Source of the DNA: Bog-950 sp046329535
GTDB lineage: Bacteria > Bacteroidota > Bacteroidia > Chitinophagales > LD1
Assembly: GCA_046329535.1 (NCBI GenBank)
Contig: JAXLUN010000001.1
Span: forward strand, 434,001 to 498,000
Length of the DNA stretch: 64,000 nt
Reading direction: 5' to 3'
Shown: positions 9,992 through 18,236 of the stretch, in pieces
How the letters are laid out: each line of letters begins with the position of its first letter
How positions within the stretch are numbered: the stretch's first letter is position 1
The notes under the pieces: generated by a model
Databases searched by the model: none
What the model was told of the DNA's origin: nothing
What the model saw: the letters and a program-made list of their open reading frames with translations, nothing else
Translations under genes and position numbers: made by a program

Positions 9992-11854
9992 TTAGTGGCT
10001 TGTGGTTTCGGGCAAAATGTATTTGGCCGATGATTCCAGTGCCATTTGTGCAATGTACTCGGGGGCGTGGGTGTCTAAATCAGAAAGCATGTATCGGGCA
10101 TCGCCATTTTGGGTCATGGCAAAGAATATTTCTTCAGTCATATGATCGGTTAAATGCACTTTAACGGTTTCTATGGCTTGCATGTAGTGTTGCAGTTTAG
10201 CCGCTTTTTCAGCAGCCGAGAGGGTGGAGTTTTTATCCAGCTCCTGTTCTATTTTGCGGCTTATGTTTTGTTTCATTTCAGCCAAAGGGGCTATGTGCAG
10301 TTCTTTTTTTTCTTCGGCCGCGGCTGGCATTCGGTTAATGGGTTGAGCCTGGGGTTTGCTGAGCCCTATGCTGCTTAATAATTTGCTGAATACACTTTTT
10401 GATGGTGTTGTCCGGTTGTGTTGGTTTTCTATTTTCTCCCAGCCTTTCAGCAGTAGTTCCTGGTCTTTAAGGGTCCAGCTGTTAAAGTAGTTTACGTAAA
10501 GAGGGTCGCCTACATGGTAGGTAAACTGGCCTTTGCGGGCTATGCGTATTTGTTCCAGTACTTCGATTAATGCCAAAAAGCGTTGTTTGCGTTTTTCGAG
10601 GGTGCTTTCGCCCCCTACCCAATGGCCGGTTTGGTTGCTGATGTAGTTTACCACTCCGGGCCGGTCGTTTATATATTTAGCATTGGGGCCAAAGGTATTG
10701 GCGGTAATGTGGCTGAGCACGTTGGGGTTTTTAATAAACCAGCTGCGGGTTTCTTCAAAGTCGGCATCGGTTTCGGTGGGGTAGCCGTAAATAATCCAGC
10801 TTTCGGTGCGTATACCTTCATCGGCAAACATGCGGCACATGCGGTCGGCATCGTCATAGCGCGATGATTTGCCCATTTCTTTCTGCACGCGCGAGCTGAA
10901 ACTTTCAACGCCCAGCGATACGCGTTCCATACCGCTTTGGCGCAGCTTATGTAAAAAGGGTTGTGTAATGAGACGCTCTACCCGGGTGCCGTACACGCTC
11001 CAGGGCATTACCAGGCCTTCGGCAATTACCAGGTCGCAGTATTCATCGAGCTGGCGCATGGTTTTGGAGGAGATGAGGGAATCGTCATTGAACATGTATT
11101 GTTTAATGCCGTATTTGTTGACCATAAACTTGAGTTCATCAAATACATTGCGGCCATCGCGCGAGCGCTGGGTGAGGTGGTTCCATTTGTTTTCGCAGTA
11201 GTTGCAGTTAAGTATGCACCCACGCGAAAAAAGCAGGGGCAGTTTGTATTGGTCGGGGTAGGCTTTGCGGTTAAAGTCGCTGAAATCGGGGTAAGGTATG
11301 TTGTTAATGTTTTGCAGGGGCTGCTGGCCGGTGTATTGGGCCTGGCCGGTTTCATTTAAATACCAAAGCTGTTTCAGTTTTTTAAAATCGCCTTTTTGCT
11401 CATAGCATTTCACAAAATCTACCAGGGCCTGTTCGCCTTCGCCTTCAATTACATAGTTACTAAAAGCCAGTGCCTGCTCCAGGCTATCGCTGTTTTCGCG
11501 GGTTAGGCTGGGGCCGCCCGATACCATCAGCACCTGCGGCATCAGGTGGCGTATTTCTTTAGCCACCAGGGCGCTTACGCCCAGGTTAGAGCCCAGCAGG
11601 CTCAGGCCTACTACATCGGGGTTTTCATCGGCAATTTGTTTTGCCCAGTTTTTGTATAGTTTGGGATGGTCGCGCACGTAATCTTCGGCTCTGCGGTCGC
11701 CCAGCACGCTGACCATAAAGGGTCTGAACTCGACCGAAAAGTCGAGCGTTTTGCAGGGGTACCCGGCCTGTTGCAAACTGCCTTTTAAGTAGGCTAAGGC
11801 CAGATTGGGCGTTAACGATTGCCACACCGGGCACAGGGCTAAAACTACTTTCAT
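9992..11854 (-). CDS. B12-binding-domain-type radical SAM protein
   Basis: A 620-residue protein. Residues about 1-145 form a Rossmann-like cobalamin-binding-type domain ('NPDVVGLSLLGSN', 'VSGGPSL', 'VIEGEGEQAL'). I do not see a clear DxHxxG cobalamin ligand, so base-off B12 binding is possible but not shown. The radical SAM core begins at LLFSRGCILNCNYC (C213, C217, C220). Such proteins often methylate unactivated carbons or rearrange substrates. After the core there is a C-terminal extension of about 180 residues, with a hydrophilic Ala/Pro/Lys linker and a helical segment, that I do not recognise. By eye its codons are more G/C-rich than those of the radical SAM genes near the left edge. 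It is convergent with the SGNH gene ending at 9970. Confidence 0.83.
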   Translation of the reverse strand: MKVVLALCPVWQSLTPNLALAYLKGSLQQAGYPCKTLDFSVEFRPFMVSVLGDRRAEDYVRDHPKLYKNWAKQIADENPDVVGLSLLGSNLGVSALVAKEIRHLMPQVLMVSGGPSLTRENSDSLEQALAFSNYVIEGEGEQALVDFVKCYEQKGDFKKLKQLWYLNETGQAQYTGQQPLQNINNIPYPDFSDFNRKAYPDQYKLPLLFSRGCILNCNYCENKWNHLTQRSRDGRNVFDELKFMVNKYGIKQYMFNDDSLISSKTMRQLDEYCDLVIAEGLVMPWSVYGTRVERLITQPFLHKLRQSGMERVSLGVESFSSRVQKEMGKSSRYDDADRMCRMFADEGIRTESWIIYGYPTETDADFEETRSWFIKNPNVLSHITANTFGPNAKYINDRPGVVNYISNQTGHWVGGESTLEKRKQRFLALIEVLEQIRIARKGQFTYHVGDPLYVNYFNSWTLKDQELLLKGWEKIENQHNRTTPSKSVFSKLLSSIGLSKPQAQPINRMPAAAEEKKELHIAPLAEMKQNISRKIEQELDKNSTLSAAEKAAKLQHYMQAIETVKVHLTDHMTEEIFFAMTQNGDARYMLSDLDTHAPEYIAQMALESSAKYILPETTSH

Positions 11855-11931
11855 AAAAGCGCTTGGTTGTTTATGGTTGGTAAAGATGTAAAAAATGCAC
11901 GCATGTTGTATGCCGCACGGTATGGGCTTTT

Positions 11932-12177
11932 TTACTTCACGCGTTTAAACAGCCAGCCTTTGCCGGTTGGGTTTTGGCCGTATTCAAAGGTGCGGCCGGT
12001 TTGTTTGGCAATGCGCCTGGCTACGTGGTAGGGTGGGTTGGTGCTGGTCCAGTCTTGGGGGCTTAGCTGCAGTATTTGGCCGGGTAATAATTGCAGCAGC
12101 ATTTTGCGCAGCAGGCTGTTTCTACCCTGGCGTATAAGGCCTATGCTTTGGCTCTCTTCGGGGCTTAGTATTTTCAT
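11932..12177 (-). CDS. Small conserved-looking protein of unknown function (81 aa)
   Basis: The frame runs from ATG 12177 to a stop at 11932. The product is basic and compact, beginning MKILSPEESQSIGLIRQGRN and ending GKGWLFKRVK, with a helical N-terminal half (LLRKMLLQLLPGQILQL) and an Arg/Lys-rich second half. The composition and the clean start support a real gene, and it could be a small nucleic-acid-binding protein, but no family is recognised. It lacks cysteine. It lies 77 bp upstream of the B12-type radical SAM gene on the same strand and downstream of an unusual C-depleted spacer. A role as partner or substrate of a neighbouring enzyme cannot be judged from sequence alone. Confidence 0.6.
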   Translation of the reverse strand: MKILSPEESQSIGLIRQGRNSLLRKMLLQLLPGQILQLSPQDWTSTNPPYHVARRIAKQTGRTFEYGQNPTGKGWLFKRVK

Positions 12178-12180
12178 GGT

Positions 12181-12410
12181 GCAGTTATGTTTTTAATAAG
12201 CGATGATAAGAAAAAGGTAAGTGAAGATAAAAAAAGGGTGAGTTATAATAAGAAAATAATAAGTTTTATTAAATAATAATTTAGTAGTTGTAAGTAAAGA
12301 GTAATCGATAATATAAAATACATAAGTGAATGTAAGTAAACAGTAAGTTAAAGTAAATAAAGAGTGAGTAATGTTTAGTAAAAGATAAGTTTACCAGGCA
12401 TTTTGGTAAA
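12181..12410. other. AT-rich intergenic stretch almost free of C on the + strand
   Basis: About 230 bp between the small gene starting at 12177 and the terminator at 12411. From 12188 to 12392 the + strand has only about four C residues and many GTAAGT, AGTAA and TAAG words. Two near-identical 15-mers, gtaagtaaagagtaa (near 12290) and gtaagtaaacagtaa (near 12330), are direct repeats. A minus-strand transcript through it would be nearly G-free. A 76-codon frame here has low-complexity composition and is not believed. No other gene is seen. Confidence 0.7.
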
Positions 12411-12446
12411 TAAAAAAGCCGTTTATGGGCATAAACGGCTTTAAAA
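12411..12446 (-). terminator. Intrinsic terminator after the 163-aa gene
   Basis: A perfect 11-bp inverted repeat (aaagccgttta / taaacggcttt, 12415-12425 and 12432-12442) with a 6-base loop is followed on the minus strand by a T-rich tract. It lies 19 bp after the stop codon of the gene ending at 12465. Confidence 0.85.
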
Positions 12447-12464
12447 CAATGAAAAACCTTTGTT

Positions 12465-12956
12465 TTAGGTGTTGGTATTGGTATCTTTAGTAAAGTTACC
12501 CATGCCTTCAAACAGCTCGCCTAAGTAATCGGCCACTACATCGGCACCGGCTACTTTGCCACGGTAGCGTTTGGCCAGATAATACATATCGCCTGTATAA
12601 TCGGCATATAAAATTTCTTCAATGTTCAGGGCCAGGTCATCAATACGGTCGCTGTATTCGGCCAGGCCGCTTTTCAGGTCGCGCAAAAACAGAAGTGCCC
12701 CCAGCAGTTTTTGAGCTCGCACCACGGTTACGGCCGGGCCTACTAAAGAGGGGTAATCATCGCCAAACTCGGTTACCGCGCGCTGCACCTTGGGCAGCCG
12801 GGTATCGTTAATGGCATTTAAATGTTTCTTTTCGTCATTGCTCAGGGTAATGGTAGCAATGGCGTTCAGGGTGTTTTTAGAATCGGTTAAATCGGTACCG
12901 ATAGCCGTTTGCTGAAGCGCGGTAATTTCAATGTCTAAGTTTGGGTTGTAAGCCAT
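12465..12956 (-). CDS. Hypothetical protein of unknown function (163 aa)
   Basis: A 163-residue acidic, mainly helical protein beginning MAYNPNLDIEITALQQTAIG and ending in a Thr/Asn tail. It has no cysteine, no tryptophan, no signal peptide and no membrane segment, so it is probably cytoplasmic. I recognise no family. It has its own terminator (12411-12446), and the 294-bp upstream gap carries two inverted repeats. It therefore looks like a single-gene unit. Its position between radical SAM and SGNH genes gives no firm functional clue; it could be a regulatory or structural protein of the locus or an unrelated passenger. Confidence 0.65.
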   Translation of the reverse strand: MAYNPNLDIEITALQQTAIGTDLTDSKNTLNAIATITLSNDEKKHLNAINDTRLPKVQRAVTEFGDDYPSLVGPAVTVVRAQKLLGALLFLRDLKSGLAEYSDRIDDLALNIEEILYADYTGDMYYLAKRYRGKVAGADVVADYLGELFEGMGNFTKDTNTNT

Positions 12957-13250
12957 GGTTTTAAATTTTTTGGTTAGTTAATGAGCGCAAAGGTATAGCA
13001 CACAAAAAGCTATTTTACGTAGGTAAAAACCATGCACAGGGCTGTGCAGAAAGCGGTGGAAAACACATTGTGTATTTATTTAATTGAAAGCCAAATGCTT
13101 AAGCCGGGTGGCCAAATTTTTGTGGCAAAAGGGCGGTGTTTATATCTGTTTAATTTTGGTGGAGAATAAAGCGGCAATGCACAGGGGGTGTGCGTAGTGC
13201 TGTACCAATTGTTTTGATATTTTCATACAAAATATAGCACTAAGAGGTAC
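12957..13250. other. Divergent intergenic region with two short inverted repeats
   Basis: This 294-bp gap separates the divergent genes at 12956 and 13251. It contains tgcacagggctgtgca (13033-13048, 7-bp arms, 2-base spacer) and a related imperfect element tgcacagggggtgtgc (13178-13193). The shared TGCACA...TGTGC core, once near each flanking gene, could be an operator pair. A TAATTTTG near 13152 is a possible -7 box without a well-spaced -33 partner. No gene is seen. Confidence 0.45.
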
Positions 13251-14513
13251 ATGAATCTATTTGAGCAGTTTATGGGCAAAAAGCTAACCATTCAAATACC
13301 TCTATGGGTTATATTAGCAGGTCCGTTGGTGTTCTATTTAGGCTGGGAAGGGTACTGGTATACCCGCGTGGGCTTAGGTTTTATAAAGTGGCACACACAC
13401 ATCATGCTTTATGGCTACGGCTGGCTTGCCGGGGCGTGGTTAATTTACAGTCGGCATCATTTTTCGGAAAAGAGAAAGAATATAATGCTGGCATTCACCT
13501 CCACTATGCTGGTGCTAGCCCTAGCCGAAATATCATTCGTTATTACCGGTTCGGCCAAAGTATACATGGAGCAAAATACAAATTCGTACCGTAGCCCGTA
13601 TATCCCGCAAGACAGCAGTTGGTATCATACCTATCATCCCCATGTTCCGCATCATATAACTAAGCCCGAATACAATTACTGGATGCCGACCAATTCATTA
13701 GGTTTTGCCGACCGGGAATGGACTACCAAAAAAGCCCCGAATCAGATTCGCATTACGGCTATGGGCGATTCTTTTACCGAGGGCGATGGGGCACCTTACG
13801 ATTCCAGTTATGTCAACCTGCTGGGTAAGAAATTTCAAACAGCCGGCTATCAGGTGTATATGATGAATGCCGGTATATGCGCCAGCGACCCCTTTAATAA
13901 CTACGTGCTTCTGCGCGACAAATTACTGCCATATAAAACCGATTATATTTTGCAGGTAATTTCTTACAACGATATGGCCTTTGATATTTTACTAAGAGGA
14001 GGCATGGAAAGATTTAAAAAAGATGGTTCGCAGCAATTTGCAAAAGCGCCCTTTTGGGAACCTCTATTCGCTATTAGTTATATCAGCCGGTTCTTTTTTT
14101 ATCAAGCCGGGTATAACGAACTTTTACTTCCCAACGAATTGACACCCGAGATACAAAATACAGCGAACAAAAAGATGGCTGATTTGCTGCAGAACTATGC
14201 CATACTTTGTCATGCCCAAAATATCAAACTCATCCTATTCTTACGACCCGACCGGGATGAAATAATAGAACATCAATACAGGTATGATTTTTCACCGGTG
14301 TTGTCAGCGTTAAAGCAAGATACCAACGTACAAGTAGTTGATCTGATGAAGCCATATATACAATACATCGTCAGGCATAACGCCAGTCCGGCCGATTATT
14401 TTTGGAAACATGATGGTCACCATAACTCAGCTGGATACGAAATGATGGCACAAACTATATTTGAAAGTTTAAAATTGCAGGAACCGCAAGCTGGTGGTTC
14501 GGTGGGGCTATAA
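13251..14513 (+). CDS. Membrane-anchored SGNH/GDSL hydrolase family protein (three-TM form)
   Basis: A 420-residue protein of the same architecture as the gene at 8867-7593. There are three hydrophobic segments (about 15-33, 48-66, 78-98), then VYMEQNTNSYRSPYI, then the catalytic domain with MGDSFTEGDG (Ser174), NAGICASDP as block II and HDGHHNSAGYEMMA carrying the C-terminal Asp-His pair. All key residues of an active SGNH hydrolase are present. The next gene, a one-TM relative, starts 5 bp after the stop, so the two form an operon. This repeats the three-TM/one-TM pairing of the 7.6-10 kb region. It is likely an envelope O-acyl esterase or transferase; the substrate is unknown. Confidence 0.82.
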   Translation: MNLFEQFMGKKLTIQIPLWVILAGPLVFYLGWEGYWYTRVGLGFIKWHTHIMLYGYGWLAGAWLIYSRHHFSEKRKNIMLAFTSTMLVLALAEISFVITGSAKVYMEQNTNSYRSPYIPQDSSWYHTYHPHVPHHITKPEYNYWMPTNSLGFADREWTTKKAPNQIRITAMGDSFTEGDGAPYDSSYVNLLGKKFQTAGYQVYMMNAGICASDPFNNYVLLRDKLLPYKTDYILQVISYNDMAFDILLRGGMERFKKDGSQQFAKAPFWEPLFAISYISRFFFYQAGYNELLLPNELTPEIQNTANKKMADLLQNYAILCHAQNIKLILFLRPDRDEIIEHQYRYDFSPVLSALKQDTNVQVVDLMKPYIQYIVRHNASPADYFWKHDGHHNSAGYEMMAQTIFESLKLQEPQAGGSVGL

Positions 14514-14518
14514 ATTGT

Positions 14519-15543
14519 ATGAGGCAAAACCTGAAACTTTTACTCACTACCCTGCTGGTTTGCTTACTGCTCACCGAAATTGGTTTTCGTATAAACGGTA
14601 AGTACATCAGTTATGCCGAGCGCACCGGAGGAGAATATTCTTCGCCATTTCAACAGGATAATTTGGGCTGGACTCACACTTTAGAACCTTTTGTAGATGT
14701 GCAGGATGAAAAGGCAGAGTTTACCACCCGTTGGATATCGAACAACGAAGGCCTGAATAATCCTGTTATAGCCCTTGAAAAAACCGGTAAAAGAGTATTG
14801 GTATTTGGTGATGGTTTTGTAGAAAGTGTGGGCGCGCCTAACGATAGTTCGTACCCGCGTATTTTAGAAAAGTTATTACAAGCAAGTTCCGATACCACAC
14901 TGCAGGTGATTAACTGTGGCATATCCGGAGCCGATATTTTTCCGAGTATAAACTATTGGTATCAAAAATGGCTAAGTATCAGCCCGATAATGTGGTTGTA
15001 TGCCTCAACTCATCTGATATTTATGACTTTGAAACCCGAGGTGGTTTTGAACGGTTTGTCGGCAACAACCAGCTGCAATATCGCCCGGCACCCTGGTTTG
15101 AATTTTTTTATAAACACAGCTTCATAGCCCGAAGAATAGTGCACGATGTATATCAATATGATTATAGTTTTCTGCAGCCGCAACAGAAAGAACAAATATG
15201 GCAGCGAGCGCATGAGCAAATAGCCCGGGCCATTGATAGTTTTTCGGTTTTTTGTTCAGCGTGCAACATAAAAATGGCCATTGTTTTTCAGCCCATGCTT
15301 TCCGAGTTGGCAGAATCAAATAAATATTCTTTACAGCCGGCCTTAGATTATTGTATACAAAACGGAGCAACTTATACCGATGAACGCGTTTTTTTAAAAC
15401 AGCAAGGTATAGATAGTGCCGAAGCCCGCCAGATATACTGGAGAATAGATACTCATTTTAATGCTGAGGATTACCGCTATCTGGCCCTCTGTACGTATCA
15501 GCTTTTTCAACACTGGTTGGTTAACAGGGCTTACAGGAATTAA
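14519..15543 (+). pseudogene. SGNH/GDSL-like protein, frameshifted and lacking the nucleophile serine
   Basis: The frame from ATG 14519 runs correctly through the anchor (about residues 5-22), SYAERTGGEYSSPF and block II (NCGISGADI) and then breaks. The remainder (MAKYQPDNVVVCLNSSDIYDF to the C-terminus) is in another frame ending at 15543. A single missing A in the A run at 14964-14968 explains the shift. Repaired, it would be about 341 residues, matching the gene at 8960. Independently, block I reads FGDGFVES: Gly99 (codon 14813-14815, GGT) stands where Ser is expected, so the protein would be inactive as a classic SGNH hydrolase even if repaired. The DTHFN Asp-His pair is retained. Pseudoenzyme or decaying duplicate are both possible. 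Confidence 0.82.
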
Positions 15544-15569
15544 ATAAATACGTTACTTTCAAATGAAGT

Positions 15570-16841
15570 ATGATGCAGCTGAATAAAGATTTTTATAAAG
15601 GAATGGTAGCCGGCTTTCTGCTGTCGCTGGTGGTTATCTATTCGTTTTTCCGCATTTACTGGCTCATGGAAGTAGGCCTCAAGTACTTTCGCTGGCATGC
15701 GTTGCTGTGGCTGTATAGCTCTATAGCGCTGGTGTTTTTTGGTATCAGTTATGTTTTGTATAAAAAAGGAAAACTGAAAAGCCCGCGGGCACAAAAAGTG
15801 TATCTGGTGGCGTTGGGTTTGTTTGCCGGCTGGTATTTGGCTGAAGGTTTTTTGCGCCTCACCAAAGAAGGTATGACCTATATGGAGCAGCGCGAAGGCG
15901 TGTTTATTAACCCGGCCGAAATGATGTTTAAAAACTGGTACATGAAATGGCCACCGGGCGAAAAACTGGAAATGCATACCGGTGAATATGCTTTTACCCG
16001 CCTCAGCAATACCGCTGGCTTTTCAGATGATGAATGGACAACCCCCAAAGACAGCAACGAGATACGACTTATGACCCTGGGCGATTCGTTTACCGAAGGC
16101 GATGGCTGTGCTACCGATTCGGCCTACCCTAAAGTGTTGAAACAACTGCTGCAAAAAGAATTTCCGAACCTGAAAATAACCGTCATGAATGCCGCCCGCA
16201 GAGGCAGCGACCCCTGGTTTGAATACAAAAAACTGCACGACCTGCTGCTGCCCTATCAGCCCGATATAGTGGTGTACACCAACAGCAGTAACGATATGTT
16301 TTTTGACCATCTGAACTATGGAGGCATGGAACGTTTTAAACCCGACACCACCGTGACCAACCGCATACCGCACCACTGGTGGCTTGGTATTTTCGAAGTA
16401 AGCTACTTGTTCCGGCAATTGGTTTATAAAATGGGCTACGACCAGTCGTTCTTCAGCGCTGCGCAGCGGGCGCAAAACGATACAGCCGCCATTACCGAAG
16501 CCCGCCAGCTAAGTGTATGGTATAGCCAACTGGCCCAACAAAATAATTTTACCTGTATACAACTGCTGCGACCCGATAGGTATGAAATAGAAACCAGCGA
16601 GTTTAATTTTAAACCGCAGCAACTCACTCAGGGCTTAGATACGCTTCCCAACTATGCCACCTTTGATATGCTGGCCTATTACCGCGATAGCCTGCATATT
16701 GCCGGAGTAGAAAAAACAGCTCCGTATTTCTGGAAAATAGATGGGCATCACAACGCCACCGGCTATGCCCTGATGGCGCAGGCGGTAGCTATAGCGGTAA
16801 AAAATGAAGTGGCTAAAAAAGCCGAAACCTTACACCGTTAA
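15570..16841 (+). CDS. Membrane-anchored SGNH/GDSL hydrolase family protein (three-TM form)
   Basis: A 423-residue protein, the third three-TM SGNH form in the locus. Hydrophobic segments lie at about 11-30, 43-64 and 77-97, followed by TYMEQREGVFINPA. Block I is LGDSFTEGDG (Ser173); block II is NAARRGSDP; the Asp-His pair is in IDGHHNATGYALMA. It begins 27 bp after the broken one-TM gene and is probably in the same operon (13251-16841). Its 3' end overlaps the opposing radical SAM gene by 12 bp. A second in-frame ATG follows directly after the first, so the start may be 15570 or 15573. Substrate unknown. Confidence 0.82.
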   Translation: MMQLNKDFYKGMVAGFLLSLVVIYSFFRIYWLMEVGLKYFRWHALLWLYSSIALVFFGISYVLYKKGKLKSPRAQKVYLVALGLFAGWYLAEGFLRLTKEGMTYMEQREGVFINPAEMMFKNWYMKWPPGEKLEMHTGEYAFTRLSNTAGFSDDEWTTPKDSNEIRLMTLGDSFTEGDGCATDSAYPKVLKQLLQKEFPNLKITVMNAARRGSDPWFEYKKLHDLLLPYQPDIVVYTNSSNDMFFDHLNYGGMERFKPDTTVTNRIPHHWWLGIFEVSYLFRQLVYKMGYDQSFFSAAQRAQNDTAAITEARQLSVWYSQLAQQNNFTCIQLLRPDRYEIETSEFNFKPQQLTQGLDTLPNYATFDMLAYYRDSLHIAGVEKTAPYFWKIDGHHNATGYALMAQAVAIAVKNEVAKKAETLHR

Positions 16842-18083
16842 GTGCATGGTTACATCGGCCGGTTTGTATTTTTCAATCAGCGAATAAAACTCCGGAAAAG
16901 TTTCGGCAAAGCTTTCTAACCTAAATTGGTCGTGCCGGTTTATGTAGCGAAAAAACTCACCAAAATCGCGCTCATCGTGGCCGTTTAAATAGGCAATCAG
17001 GTTCTCAATGGTTTTGGTTCTGCGCTCTTCAATTTGATACGTAGTGCGCACAAAGTTTCGAAGCCGTTCGGCAATCTGCTCTTTAATTTCGCGAGGCAGT
17101 AGCTGAATAGATAGCTGCCAGGGTTGAAAAACTAAATTCCAAAACACCGGCAAGCCCGGAAAATGTTCATTCATAAACTCAAAATACTCGGGGAAATAAT
17201 AAATGTTCATAGCCGTAACCGAGCAGCATATTTTTATTTCCAGCTGGTCGCCCCCGTTAAAGCCCCCGTGGGCAATAAACTTTTTCATGTTCTCTACCAC
17301 CTCGGGCCACTTGCCCCCGCTGCGCTCATATTCAAAACGGGCACCAATATCATCTATACTAAAGTTTAGAAACACGTTTTTAAACTGTTTAAAGAGGGTC
17401 ACAATTTCATCGCTGTAAATGGTGGCATTGGTGTTTATCAGCAGGCTGATGTGTTTGCAGTGTCCGGTTTCAACACAATAACGCATCAGCTCAATATTCT
17501 CCTCGCTCATTAAAGGCTCGCCACCAAAAAAACCAATCTGCGTAAAATGCGGCACCCATTTTTTAATAATAGCCTGGTTCTCGGCCGTCATATTAAAATG
17601 AATTTCGCCATCGGCATTATACAGCTGTTTGGCCTCTTTAATCCAGCGCGATGAAGCATGCGACCAGCAAATGCGGCACCTCAAATTACATACATTACTG
17701 GCATTTATCTCTACCCGCATTGGGGCCTCGGGCTTTTGCACCTGTGTTTCGGGAATTTGATAACCGTACGAATCGTACCGCATAGGCTTCAGGCCCAGGG
17801 CCTGCTCTTTCCAGCAATGGTTACATCCCTTGTTGCGTACATTGTTTTTAAAATCGGTACGCAGCTGTTGCATGTAGCCCGAGTTCCAGGCTTGTTCAAT
17901 AGAGTGTGTTTTAACCGTAATAGGCTGTCCGTTCTCGGTAATAAAACCATCGTGATGGCTGCAAGGCATATACTTGCCATCGGCCGCCAGCAACACCTGA
18001 AAAAACGGATAGTAGCAAAAATCGGTGGTATCGGGGTGCCTAACCACTGTGGGTTCTTTCTTCTTAAATAAATTCTTAAACAT
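16830..18083 (-). CDS. N-terminal twitch-domain radical SAM protein
   Basis: Start chosen at ATG 18083 (MFKNLFKKKEPTV) rather than 18149, because the extra 22 residues are not twitch-like. The 417-residue product has twitch-type cysteines C23, C41, C87 and C90, and the core CNLRCRIC (C132, C136, C139) with FFGGEPLM. Its C-terminus (FFRYINRHDQFRLESFAETFPEFYSLI) resembles the gene at 5102-6412, so these two form one subtype on opposite sides of the SGNH cluster. It is divergent from the GT-C gene at 18237 and overlaps the opposing SGNH gene by 12 bp. Substrate unknown. Confidence 0.85.
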   Translation of the reverse strand: MFKNLFKKKEPTVVRHPDTTDFCYYPFFQVLLAADGKYMPCSHHDGFITENGQPITVKTHSIEQAWNSGYMQQLRTDFKNNVRNKGCNHCWKEQALGLKPMRYDSYGYQIPETQVQKPEAPMRVEINASNVCNLRCRICWSHASSRWIKEAKQLYNADGEIHFNMTAENQAIIKKWVPHFTQIGFFGGEPLMSEENIELMRYCVETGHCKHISLLINTNATIYSDEIVTLFKQFKNVFLNFSIDDIGARFEYERSGGKWPEVVENMKKFIAHGGFNGGDQLEIKICCSVTAMNIYYFPEYFEFMNEHFPGLPVFWNLVFQPWQLSIQLLPREIKEQIAERLRNFVRTTYQIEERRTKTIENLIAYLNGHDERDFGEFFRYINRHDQFRLESFAETFPEFYSLIEKYKPADVTMHLTV

Positions 18084-18236
18084 GCGGCATGGGTATAAGT
18101 ATATCAAATAGCAATGGCCAATGCCCAAACTTAATGAATGTTGAAACAAAATGCTTGAATAGTTTAGTAATCATTTCACGGTTTTCCTGTTCCTGCTGCG
18201 GATAATAGCTTTTCGTTAATCTGCTATATTTACCCC

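Noticed and set aside
12281..12511. A 76-codon minus-strand frame in the C-depleted spacer
   Set aside because: Low-complexity Tyr/Leu/Ile/Lys composition, overlaps a terminator, no plausible start context.
1..18083. RiPP-type precursor peptide for the radical SAM genes
   Set aside because: No small frame with leader-like and cysteine-, glycine- or repeat-rich core was found next to the radical SAM genes; the two small genes do not look like precursors.
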